Positions 46,020-56,869 of a stretch of DNA of 64,000 nt are shown here, in pieces. Positions within the stretch are counted from its first letter, which is position 1. Each line of letters starts with the position of its first letter. The notes under the pieces were generated by a model. The model was not told the DNA's origin and did not search any database. It was given only the letters and a program-made list of their open reading frames with translations. The stretch lies in the NCBI GenBank assembly GCA_032718475.1, contig JAUCBJ010006757.1, forward strand, positions 1-64,000, given 5' to 3'. The DNA comes from Nemertoderma westbladi (lineage: Eukaryota > Xenacoelomorpha > Nemertodermatida > Nemertodermatidae). The position numbers and the translations under genes are program-made.

Positions 46020-49000
46020 AGCCTCCCTCCCTCCCTGACCCAAGGTAAGTTGAGAGCCTCCCTCCCTCCCTGACCCAAAGTAAGTTGAGAGCCTCCCTCC
46101 CTCACTAACCCAAGGTAAGTTGAGAGCCTCCCTCCCTCCCTGACCCAAAGTAAGTTGAGAGCCTCCCTCCCTCCCTAACCCAAAGTAAGTTGAGAGCCTC
46201 CCTCCCTCCCTAACCCAAGTAAGTTGAGAGCCTCCCTCCCTCCCTAACCCAAGGTAAGTTGAGAGCCTCCCTCCCTCCCTAACCCAGGGTAAGTTGAGAG
46301 CCTCCCTCCCCCCCTAACCCAAAGTAGGTTGAGAGCCTCCCTCCCTCCCTAACCCAAAGTAAGTTGAGAGCCTCCCTCCCTCCCTAACCCAAAGTAAGTT
46401 GAGAGCCTCCCTCCCTCCCTGACCCAAAGTAGGTTGAGAGCCTCCCTCCCTCCCTCACCCAAGGTAAGGTGAGAGCCTCCCTCCCTCCCTAACCAAAGTA
46501 AGTTGGGAGCCTCCCTCCCTCCCTAACCCAAAGTAAGTTGAGAGCCTCCCTCCCTCCCTAACCCAGGGTAAGTTGAGAGCCTCCCTCTCTCCCTAACCCA
46601 AGACAAGTTGAGAACCTCCCTCCCCCCCTAACCCAAAGTAGGTTGAGAGCCTCCCTCCCTCCCTAACCCAAAGTAAGTTGAGAGCCTCCCTCCCTCCCTA
46701 ACCCAAAGTAAGTTGAGAGCCTCCCTCCCTCCCTGACCCAAAGTAAGTTGAGAGCCTCCCTCCCTCCCTGACCCAAAGTAAGTTGAGAGCCTCCCTCCCT
46801 CCCTAACCCAAGGTAAGTTGAGAGCCTCCCTCCCTCCCTAACCCAAGGTAAGTTGAGAGCCTCCCTCCCTCCCTAACCCAAGGTAAGTTGAGAGCCTCCC
46901 TCCCTCCCTGACCCAAAGTAAGTTAAGAGCCTTCCTCCCTCCCTAACCCAAGGTAAGTTAAGAGCCTCCCTCCCTCCCTAACCCAAAGTAAGTTGAGAGC
47001 CTCCATCCCTCCCTAACCCAAGTAAGTTGAGAGCCTCCCTCCCTCCCTGACCCAAAGTAAGTTGAGAGCCTCCCTCCCTCCCTAACCCAAATAAGTTGAG
47101 AGCCTCCCTCCCTCCCTAACCAAAGTAAGTTGAGAGCCCCCCTCCCTCCCTAACCAAAGTAAGTTGAGAGCCTCCCTCCCTCCCTGACCCAAAGTAAGTT
47201 GAGAGCCTCCCTCCCTCCCTGACCCAAAGTAAGTTGAGAGCCTCCCTCCCTCCCTCACCCAAGGTAAGGTGAGAGCCTCCCTCCCTCCCTAACCCAAGGT
47301 AAGTTGAGAGCCCCCCCCCCCCCTCCCTAACCCAAGGTAAGTTGAGAGCCTCCGTCCCTCCCTAACCCAAGTAAGTTGAGAGCCGCCCTCCCTCCCTCCC
47401 TAACCCAAAGTAAGTTAAGAGCCTCCCTCCCTCCCTGACCCAAAGTAAGTTGAGAGCCTCCCTCCCTCCCTCCCTAACCCAAAGTAAGTTGAGAGCCTCC
47501 CTCCCTCCCTAACCCAAGTAAGTTGAGAGCCGCCCTCCCTCCCTGACCCAAAGTAAGTTGAGAGCCTCCCTCCCTAACCAAAGTAAGTTGCGAGCCTCCA
47601 TCCCTCCCTGACCCAAAGTAAGTTGAGAGCCTCCCTCCCTCCCTAACCCAAATAAGTTGAGAGCCCCCCTCCCTCCCTAACCCAAGTAAGTTGAGAGCCT
47701 CCCTCCCTCCCTGACCCAAAGTAAGTTGAGAGCCTCCCTCCCTCCCTAACCCAAATAAGTTGAGAGCCTCCCTCCCTCCCTAACCAAAGTAAGTTGAGAG
47801 CCCCCCTCCCTCCCTAACCAAAGTAAGTTGAGAGCCTCCCTCCCTCACTAACCCAAGGTAAGTTGAGAGCCTCCCTCCCTCCCTGACCCAAAGTAAGTTG
47901 AGAGCCTCCCTCCCTCCCTGACCCAAAGTAAGTTGAGAGCCTCCCTCCCTCCCTCCCTAACCCAAAGTAAGTTGAGAGCCTCCCTCCCTCCCTAACCCAA
48001 AGTAAGTTGAGAGCCTCCCTCCCTCCCTAACCAAAGTAAGTTGCGAGCCTCCATCCCTCCCTGACCCAAAGTAAGTTGAGAGCCTCCCTCCCTCCCTAAC
48101 CCAAGGTAAGTTGAGAGCCTCCCTCCCTCACTAACCCAAGTAAGTTGAGAGCCTCCCTCCCTCCCTGACCCAAGGTAAGTTGAGAGCCTCCCTCCCTCCC
48201 TGACCCAAGGTAAGTTGAGAGCCCCCCTCCCTCCCTAACCCAAGGTAAGTTGAGAGCCTCCCTCCCTCCCTCACCCAAGGTAAGGTGAGAGCCTCCCTCC
48301 CTCCCTAACCAAAGTAAGTTGGGAGCCTCCCTCCCTCCCTAACCCAAAGTAAGTTGAGAGCCTCCCTCCCTCCCTAACCCGGGTAAGTTGAGAGCCTCCC
48401 TCCCTCCCTCACCCAAGGTAAGGTGAGAGCCTCCCTCCCTCCCTAACCAAAGTAAGTTGAGAGCCTCCCTCCCTCCCTGACCCAAAGTAAGTTGAGAGCC
48501 TCCCTCCCTCCCTAACCCAAGGTAAGTTGAGAGCCTCCCTCCCTCCCTCACCCAAGGTAAGGTGAGAGCCTCCCTCCCTCCCTAACCAAAGTAAGTTGGG
48601 AGCCTCCCTCCCTCCCTAACCCAAAGTAAGTTGAGAGCCTCCCTCCCTCCCTAACCCAGGGTAAGTTGAGAGCCTCCCTCTCTCCCTAACCCAAGACAAG
48701 TTGAGAACCTCCCTCCCCCCCTAACCCAAAGTAGGTTGAGAGCCTCCCTCCCTCCCTAACCCAAAGTAAGTTGACAGCCTCCCTCCCTCCCTAACCCAAA
48801 GTAAGTTGAGAGCCTCCCTCCCTCCCTGACCCAAAGTAAGTTGAGAGCCTCCCTCCCTCCCTAACCCAAAGTAAGTTGAGAGCCTCCCTCCCTCCCTAAC
48901 CCAAGGTAAGTTGAGAGCCTCCCTCCCTCCCTCACCCAAGGTAAGGTGAGAGCCTCCCTCCCTCCCTAACCCAAGGTAAGTTGAGAGCCTCCCTCCCTCC

Positions 49001-49324
49001 CTCACCCAAGGTAAGGTGAGAGCCTCCCTCCCTCCCTAACCCAAAGTAAGTTGAGAGCCTCCCTCCCTCCCTAACCCAAAGTAAGTTGAGAGCCTCCCTC
49101 CCTAACCCAAGGTAAGTTGAGAGCCTCCCTCCCTCCCTCACCCAAGGTAAGGTGAGAGCCTCCCTCCCTCCCTAACCAAAGTAAGGTGGGAGCCTCCCTC
49201 CCTCCCTAACCCAAGGTAAGTTGAGAGCCTCCCTCACCCAAGGTAAGGTGAGAGCCTCCCTCCCTCCCTAACCAAAGTAAGTTGAGAGCCTCCATCCCTC
49301 CCTGACCCAAAGTAAGTTGAGAGC
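46020..49324. repeat. 3.3-kb minisatellite, 35-bp unit, about 95 copies
   Basis: The main unit joins CCTCCCTCCCTCCCTAACCC and AAAGTAAGTTGAGAG. Variants include AAGGTAAGT, GGTAAGGTGAGAG, CTGACCC for CTAACCC, and short-tract forms. Blocks of variant copies recur (for example 46440-46640 and 48560-48760 are nearly the same), showing segmental duplication within the array. The minus strand of a standard unit contains GGGTTAGGGAGGGAGGG, a perfect G-quadruplex motif. Open frames in the array arise from the repeat and are not genes. Confidence 0.97.
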
Positions 49325-49889
49325 GGGGGGAAAATGGACGCAATAAAAATTTATCCCTCTCCATGGAAAATTTGACGCAAATAACAGTTGATTACTCTCA
49401 AAAATAAAACTGTATGTAACCTGTTCTGTTGTGTTTAGTTTAATGCCACTGTAACCTGCTCCTTTCCCTAAATTGATAATTTAACATTGAGGCGGGATTT
49501 TAATTCGCGAAGATGGGATTTGCGTCCAGTCCCCCCTCCCCCCTGTGTCTTCTCACTGAGAGATAATTCATAATGTACAGTATGAGAGCGGTTCAGCTAT
49601 AAGTGTGATAGTCGGGTACACAGCAGCGGCTGGCATTTCCTCATGGCCTGGGCTTGTCTGCTTGTTGAATCCGTTGGCAGTCAGTATTATTTCTTGAGGT
49701 GTAATAGTATTGAAGGTGTGTCGTTTTTCGGGGAGTTCTGAATATGGGACCTGTAGTCTAGAGGGATCCGTTCGGTTTTAGTTCATATCTGTTTGTCTAA
49801 TGTAATACCTACAGTTTGATAGTGACTATTGAAACAGTTAGTCATCTCCTTATGGTCTGTGTATGCGATTGTTGTTGATTATCAGTGAT
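49325..49889. other. spacer right of the 35-bp array
   Basis: Contains a single inverted piece of the 68-bp satellite (49440-49500) and otherwise no recognisable feature. Confidence 0.5.
49440..49500 (-). repeat. isolated copy of the 68-bp satellite unit, inverted
   Basis: The minus strand reads AGGGAAAGGAGCAGGTTACA, the core of the array at 21075-21960, and GGCGGGATTTT lies next to it on the plus strand. A single copy 28 kb away in opposite orientation. Confidence 0.6.
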
Positions 49890-50135
49890 GGTGCGGATTG
49901 GTTAGATTGTCTTTAAGGACACCTCTTATGTTTCCATACATTCTTGTTGTCTGAATTTGAAATCCAGTGCTTCACTGTAGAAATCTTTCTTAGCTGTTCG
50001 TAGTATTCTGTCAAGTAAGTTTTCTGTATGTTTTATATTTTAGTAAGGTTCCAGTTGTTGGGTGTTTTGTATAATTTTTCTATGTGCTTTGTATAAAGTG
50101 TCTGTAAACCATGGTCGCACCTGTGGTTCGTTCTC
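49890..50135 (-). pseudogene. LINE fragment upstream of RT domain
   Basis: On the minus strand the translation RPWFTDTLYKAHRKI, then (after a stop) LLDRILRTAKKDFYSEALDF and GVLKDNL in a neighbouring frame resemble the linker before the RT domain of jockey/CR1-like LINEs (PWIT...K..Y......RKAK..YY...). Stops and frame changes show decay. Confidence 0.45.
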
Positions 50136-51889
50136 GAGTGAAGTTGATATCGAATTGTCGTTTATACTGTAGATTCAGTACAGTAAGCCCCTAGTTATAA
50201 ATGCATCATATGCATTTGTCTGCAGAATTCTTAGAGCACATCTCACCTCAGTCCAGTCTGAATCTTCCACATCATTTTGCAACATCATTTATTTTTGTTC
50301 CGGGGGCAAAATTAAAAATACAGACAAACAAGACACCTACACGCCTATATAGAGCCTACACCTAGACGGAAAAGTTATAGCCGTTTTACAGTCTAATTAC
50401 TGCGGTATGTAGTGCTGTACTGCAGTACAGGTCTACCAGTCTACAGCCTAGTTAATTTAATTTAATTGTTTACTTCAGTATTCAATGTATTCAGTAATCC
50501 ATATGTAAAAAAACTATGGTGCACAAATTTAAAATAGGAAAAAATCAAGTAAAATAAATTAAGTAAAAATACAATAAAAATCAGACACAATGGATTATGT
50601 AAGTACAGTACTATACATAGCGGATGTAACACGGCAATTGTTACGTATGAACGAGATTAAATAATTATTAAATTTATTTACACGATTTAGAATTTCAAAA
50701 AATATTTGAAAAAGAGTTTAAAAATTTCAGTAAAAGATCGGATATTAAGATAACGCAGCATTAATGTGGCTCCATTAATTTCTTATGTTTCTCTGTTGTA
50801 CAGCCGAATGTGAACGGATTACAAAGCGGCCTACACATTTAGTTCGATGAGCTACGCTGATTTTATTAATATTTAACTGGAGAAAGTAAATGTCAGACCA
50901 CAGCAAACAACAGTAAATATTTGAAACAAAAAGTATTGAATAATATTACCGTGACACAATCTTACTTAACAATTACCAAATCTCCTACTCAACATGTCAG
51001 GCTCTATCACACTGCAGGTGCCACTTTTATATGGGGAACATAATATATTGTTATTTTTACTTGGCTTGACTGTCTTGGGTTTACTCAATGCAGTGCCGGA
51101 TTAAGCCTCTGGTTGCCCTAGGCACATTTTAGTAATTTCCAAAAATGGCCCGAAAGTTTATATTTTTCCGCAAACCCTTTCAAAAGAAAAAGCTGCTAAA
51201 AACAACTGAAATTGTGAAAATGTTGCGAAGGAAATATAAAGTATTTTCGTTGGATGACTGCGTGCAAATAAGTACTAAGTACTATTTTGTGATGGACAAA
51301 GTGTAGCAGTTACAAAATTGGTTCTAGAAGATCCAAATGGCCATGTTTTACAAACCAATATTCACGATTGAAGCCCTAAAGATTCTAAACATTTTGGTAT
51401 CTGTTTAATGGAAATTGAGTAAAAAATAAAAAAGTAGTAGGGAATTTAGTGATGGAAAAAAGTCAAAATCGACAAACTGATAAAAAGGTTGTTTTATACA
51501 GAGAGGCATAAATATCAGCAATGTTGTTGAAAAGAGCAGTTTTGAGGTCAAAAATAATTCAATGTTGAAAACAGATATCACCTTTTATGAAAGCCCTTCT
51601 ATCAAACTACAAAAAAATTTGTAAATTTTCGAAAATTTCATTTCTGTGGGTGTTATAGTTAGCCCCCTTAAGGCTGACTGCCCCCTGTGAGCATTTAGCA
51701 ATTTTGATCGAATCGTGGGAATGTGTTATTAATTTGCTGTAGGGTAGGTTTTGCAGGGTGCTTATCTTTACAGGACTTGCTGATAAATATAACACACCAA
51801 AAGTGTGGACTTAGTGCAAAGATATAATATTTCTGATCTAGATTTGGACTTGCTGAGAAAGTAATGTTCTTCGATAAGAGAACAGTCTG
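50136..51889. other. spacer, nothing clearly recognised
   Basis: AT-rich. CAGTGCCGGATTAAGCCTCT at 51091 and the following CCCTAGGCAC look like a transposon end of a widespread type, but I cannot name the family or find its partner. Confidence 0.4.
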
Positions 51890-52215
51890 TTTTTCATTTT
51901 GTCTGTCTGTTGGTCTGTTTTTCTGTTTGTCAACAAATTATGGATATAAAAATATACACCACCTAACTAAAATAATTGCTACATGGGTTTTCGTGGTCGC
52001 GGATTTCATTTCCGGGGTCAGTTTTCAAATTTGACGTAATCTAGTTTGTCAGTCTGTTTGTCCGTCTGTCGGTCTGTCTGTCAAAAACATACGTATCACA
52101 CTACGTAAGGTTTTAAGGTCGGTGATTTCATTTATGGTGTTATCTTTCCTGTTTGGAGGAGTCTATTATGCCTTTATATTTGTCTGTCAGTCGATCTGTC
52201 TGTACATACTACTAC
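51890..52215 (-). repeat. left inverted arm: GTCT-rich repeat units
   Basis: About two units made of (GTCT)n-like tracts plus GGGTTTTCGTGGTCGCGGAT and TTTCATTTCC. It is the reverse complement of the repeated GAAATGAAATCAGCGACTAG and GAAAACCCCC of the right arm at 53260-53860. Confidence 0.7.
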
Positions 52216-52229
52216 TACTAGTACTACTA

Positions 52230-53260
52230 GTATCGGCATGCTGCATTTTTAAGAATGCTGTGCCGGCTTGTCGACAAAATTGCGCCGCCACAACTCCCTA
52301 TCAGATCGTCCGCATCTTCAAGACCAGTGTCCTTTAAGATGCGTCTCAAGAAAGTCATGGGCTGTCCAGTCCACCATGCTTATTCACTCCAGGAGGCTGC
52401 CAAAGTACAAGATTATGCACTGGCTGGTCCTCACGGCGAAAGCAATGTCCTGCAAAGCGGAGGCGATTTTGTTCTAGTGTCAAGCTTGGGGGAACCAATG
52501 AGACACCTCCAATGTTATATAGTGTCTGGTTGGATATGTGTGCATTGTACTTGACACAATGAACCCGGCGTAGCATTCTTGTGAATGTGTCATCCAGAGA
52601 TTTGGTATCCTCAGCAGTTAGAGCCCAGCATGGACTCCCATAGAGGAGTACTGGAACTACTGCTGCTCTAAATAATCGGTCCTTAAGTTTCCGATTAATT
52701 CTCGGTGACTTCCAAATCCTGGAAAGCCTATTCAAGGCTGCCCATGCCTTTCCCTTACGTATTCGAAGGTCCTCACCTGACTTCCGGATCCATGATCCCA
52801 GGTAACAGAAGTCGTCCACATGCTCAAGCATACCATCCTTTGAGCTTATGCTCATCCGATCAGAGACTTGCTGAGAACTTTCAAACTTAACTGTCAAAAT
52901 TTTGGTCTTTCTGGAGTTAATAAAAAGACCAACACTAGAAGCAGCATGTTCTAATGAGCTGAGGAGCCGTTGGGCTCCCTCTAGTGATTCTGAGAGTACT
53001 CCTAAGTCATCAGCAAAGTCTAGATCAGTTAGGTACTTGGCAGGATTTCCTCGACTTCTGGAGCCAGTAGGTGGAGTTATCATCACCCCATCATCCATCA
53101 TCATTATGATGATCTAAGGACATGCTTAGAACATAGTCAACCACAATTATGAACAAGAATGGTGCAAGTGTGTCTCCCTGGAGGACGCCCCATAACACTT
53201 CAAATGGTTCTGTGTCACCATCAACAGTAGACACAAATGTTGTCGAACCACAGACAGATG
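52230..53260 (-). pseudogene. LINE reverse transcriptase C-terminal half
   Basis: Read on the minus strand. FEVLWGVLQGDTLAPF and FLFIIVVDYVLS (53225-53110) are followed, after a frame slip in a GATGAT run, by the active-site box LTDLDFADDLGVLSES (about 53030), then the thumb/connector with VVPVLLYGSPCWAL, RMLRRVH and FAGHCFRREDQP, and, after another slip near 52355, GQPMTFLRRILKDTGL. The 5' half including the endonuclease is missing. The clade is uncertain (RTE- or CR1-like). It is enclosed by inverted GTCT-rich arms. Confidence 0.8.
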
Positions 53261-53860
53261 AACAGACGTACATACAGACAGACTTAAACAGACAGTCTAG
53301 GTTCATGCAATTATTAAAAATGACATGGGAAATGAAATCAGCGACTAGGAAAACCCCCATATCAGAAATTATAGTAAAGTGATGTGTTTACTTATATTTT
53401 ATCTGTGACACCGACAGTAAGTCAGACAGACAGACAAACAGACAGACCGACAGACAGATAGACAGTCCAGATGTCATCAAACATTAAAACATGTATTAGA
53501 AATGAAATCAGAGACTAGGAAAACCCCCATATCGGAAATTTTATTCAGGTGACATGCCTCCTTATATTTTGACTGACAGACAGACAGACATAAAAACAGA
53601 CAAACAGACATTCTAGGTTCAGTCAAATATTAAAATTGACATCGGAAATGGAATCAGACACTAGGAAAACCCCCATATCATAAATTATAGTAAAGTGATG
53701 TGCTTACTTATTTATTTTCTGTGAGATTGACAGTCATACAGACAGACAGACAGAATAACAGACAGAGAGGCAGTTCAGATATCATCAAACATTAAAACAT
53801 ATATCAGAAATAAATTCAGCGACTACGAAAACCCCTAAATCGTAAATTTTGGTTCGTAAA
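53260..53860 (+). repeat. right inverted arm: four GACA-rich units of about 160 bp
   Basis: Units 1 and 3 share CTAGGTTCA and AAATTGACAT; units 2 and 4 share ATCATCAAACATTAAAACAT. This gives a higher-order repeat of about 320 bp. All carry GACTAGGAAAACCCCCATAT (the last diverged) and a (GACA)n tract. Confidence 0.85.
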
Positions 53861-54113
53861 TTTTGGTTGGTAAATTTTCGCTGGAGTAGTTTATTATATT
53901 TTGCGCTTATTTTTGAAATTTCTCGCGTTTTACATAAAATTAGCGGGAAGGTTTGAAAACTTAAAATGCGTTTTTCTCAGCATTTTATTTTTCGTGAAAT
54001 TTCGAAATAAATGTACCTTTTTCTCGAGAACGGCTTGATGGAATAGGCTGAAATTTTCGCAGCAGGTTTTTAGTAGTGAGACACAATTGTGGAACCTCTA
54101 AAAACATAATATG

Positions 54114-55341
54114 TGTTCGCGCTTTTGAAGACCTTTAGCAGTTTAACCTGCCAAAATTTATGTCTTTTAGTTAATTAACACACCTTTAGCATACGACAAT
54201 ATTTTATGCTAATAAACAAAACATTAGCCGAAGCCAGCCCATGCGCGATCATTCACCCGATGGATCTACACCCGGGAGGCTGAATTCGGATGCTTAGATT
54301 TTATTATTGCAGTGTAAGGTTGCAGTGTAAACCTATTGTATTATTCGATAGATCGTTAATATGTAATTTCTGACAGATATTATTAACTTTCGGGAAATAT
54401 TAACAGTTCCTTTAGGACGTGGCGCTCTATCTATTTAAACAGAGCTAGGACTTATACTAAACGCAACGATAAGGCTTATGATTAAAGTATAAGTCGCATT
54501 CTTTAGGAAATGCTTTGTTACCAGTCACATCACACTCACAATCATGCACACTATTCTGCCGACCGTCAGTATATTTGATCACACCTAAAGAGAACAGCAA
54601 TTGACTCAGGTAGTGTCTACTAAATAACATTAGATTCAATACACACCACATTGATATAAATCGCAATTGTTATATATAGCCCGCCTCTCTAACCTGTAGT
54701 GTATCAAGAAAATTGGGAATTTTGGGTGATTTATCCGTATTCTCCAAAGAGCAATATTTCCATCAACAAATAGATACAATTAATAACTGACGGTAAATAG
54801 CAGTACAAACAATATGATTAGTGCAGTTAAATTAAGTGAGGTAACACCGCCGGTAACAGTTATACTTTCTATAATCTAAGCAGTTTTACTAGAGTTCTTA
54901 GAGCCGGTGTTTCTGGCTTAGACAGCAATAACAACAAAGTATCAAGTAAAAGCAGTAAGACTGAACACTCTCCTTATGATCGGCTGAAAAGCTACACGTC
55001 GACAGGAAAAATCGCTCTGATTGGCTCAAGCCAAACAAAGAACTATGCGTCCAATGGATGTTTCCATGTCAGCAACCAGCTGTTAGATGTCGTAATATGA
55101 ATCATCACGGCTAAGCTGTGAAAGGTAGTTGGTGCATTACAGGTTTTTTGCCTTACCATGTCCGCCAAAACACGTATATAGCAGAATGACTTTTATGTCC
55201 GTTAAAACACCTGTAACGGTACCTTGCGGGCGAGGGGAATATATATACAGTTAGAGAACCTTTTTAGAGTATTCCAGCGCCTGGGGGGAAACTGGATTGC
55301 GAAGCAAAAGGGGCCAGTTATATCCCACAGAAGCTTTTACA
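54114..55341 (-). repeat. 3' LTR of element C (1228 bp)
   Basis: In element orientation it starts TGTAAAAGC and ends GCGCGAACA. It has CCAATCAGAGCG at 55024-55013 and two GGACATAA-type U3 motifs near 55200 and 55165. Confidence 0.95.
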
Positions 55342-55349
55342 CCGCTCCC
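55342..55349 (-). promoter_or_regulatory. polypurine tract of element C
   Basis: GGGAGCGG, as in A and B. Confidence 0.65.
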
Positions 55350-55419
55350 AGAAAATGGGATTTGAGTCTATAAATATACAAAAATCACAGTTTCTAATAT
55401 ACGTAAATACTCTAAACAG

Positions 55420-56869
55420 TTAGTCTTTCTTGCGCGGACGGCGTTTACGCAGTTTTTTAAAGCTAGCAAGAGTCCTTTTCTCTTTGGGGCGAGCCACTTT
55501 ACGAGGAGGGCTATAACTCCTGGGTGAAGGGTGCAATATGATTGCATCAGAAGGTATGGGATTGCGATCGGTATATCCGCCGGTCGAAGTACCGGGTTGA
55601 TTGACATCAACGTCCGGGGAGAGGGGTCTAACGGCTTTGAGAGCTCGTTTCAAGACAGCCGCTCTTACGGGTCCTTTACGAGTGGTCTGAACGAGGGCCG
55701 TGGGTGGACCATAGGCAGTTAGAAACTTCCTTGGTTTAATGGTTCTTTCCAACTCGCGTTCGCGGGCTCTGTACTCGTAAGGCCGTCGATATACTTCCTG
55801 TAACTCAGGGTGTGAGTTGACAAATAAGTCTCCATAGGCCGGATCTTGACGGATAAAGTTTATTAAGTTATACGAATTGATGTCACTCGGATTAATGCTC
55901 CTGAGGAATTTGCGTACATATTTGGTTGAAATACATTCTCCAACGCGCTTCAATAGTTCATAACTTGATAGGCGCGATTTCTGCTCGACGGAGGCAAACA
56001 AATATGGATGGAACGCATAAACTCCTTCGTAGGCGCTTCCAGGATAATAGCGATGGCGTGAATCACAATGTAAATCAGCGTTCGCTTCCCAAGCTCTGAT
56101 GTAACGTAGTGTGATCATTTCATCTACGCTTTCCAAATCGTGATTAAAAGGGCAATCGAAACTGGCATGTCTCCTTTAGTTGACAATGGTGACATTGAGT
56201 CATAAATTGAGGGCAAACCGCAAAAATATGCAAATTATTAAATCTGCAATACGCGCAATAAATTTCCATCGCCGGTTGTTCGTGGAAATAGGAACAGCGG
56301 ACGTTTGTGTCCATGGGCGTAACATGGTCTCTCGATGCGCATAACCGACAACGTTGCCGAGAAACATAGTTGGCATGGCGATAATCGTACGCAGTGAGAC
56401 ACTGTGGACTTTGATACCATTCTAGGATGTAATCGTTGTCGCTGTTCCGAGCGCGATAGGCTGAATCTCCTCAGATTCTAGACATATTGGTTCGTCTTCC
56501 CAGTCTGTTACGAATAGAATTTTCGTGATCTATTCTCGGTTTATCGTTACGACGCCGCTGGGTATGATATTTAAATAGAACCATTTCCCTTTCGGTGTCT
56601 ACATCGTCCGTATCATGTAAATCGATAGGATGGCCAGTAGTTAAGAAGTCCATATACGTACCATTACGATTCGTATAGCGAGCGGTGAATTTTCTATAGT
56701 CCAATTCACGCGTAAGTTGTTCCTGGGACATCGGCGGTTCGATATAGCGACCATCGTCCTCCGTAATGGTTGGATCGGTTTCACCGCGTATCAAGCTATC
56801 CACAAACGCTTGTAAAGGTAGAGTATATCGCTCTCTAATACCAAGGTCATCTTCTATCAATTCCGTCAT
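55420..56869 (-). pseudogene. ORF3 of element C, unknown accessory gene with Cys-rich middle
   Basis: The N-terminal block (56869-56471) starts MTELIEDDLGIRERYTLPLQ. A frame change follows; the next stretch (about 56460-56160) is strikingly rich in paired Cys: CRLC, YCAYC, QCHHC, with further Cys and His. After one more one-base shift comes FDCPFNHDLESVDEM and the long frame 56136-55420, with a region not found in A or B (SYELLKRVGECISTKYVRKF), then RARERELERT, KPRKFLTAYGPP and the basic tail KKLRKRRPRKKD before the TAA at 55420. The spacing of the CxxC pairs suggests a zinc-binding fold. The two ends match A and B, but the middle is different. Broken by at least two frame lesions as given. 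Family not recognised. Confidence 0.6.

Noticed and set aside
47474-49141. Open frames encoding REGGRLSTYFGLGREGGSQ-like repeats
   Set aside because: The 35-bp unit is not a multiple of three and has few stops, so long frames arise automatically. Frame and sequence change with each unit variant.
52230-53260. LINE as a complete, active element
   Set aside because: The endonuclease and the first half of RT are missing, and at least two frame slips interrupt the rest.
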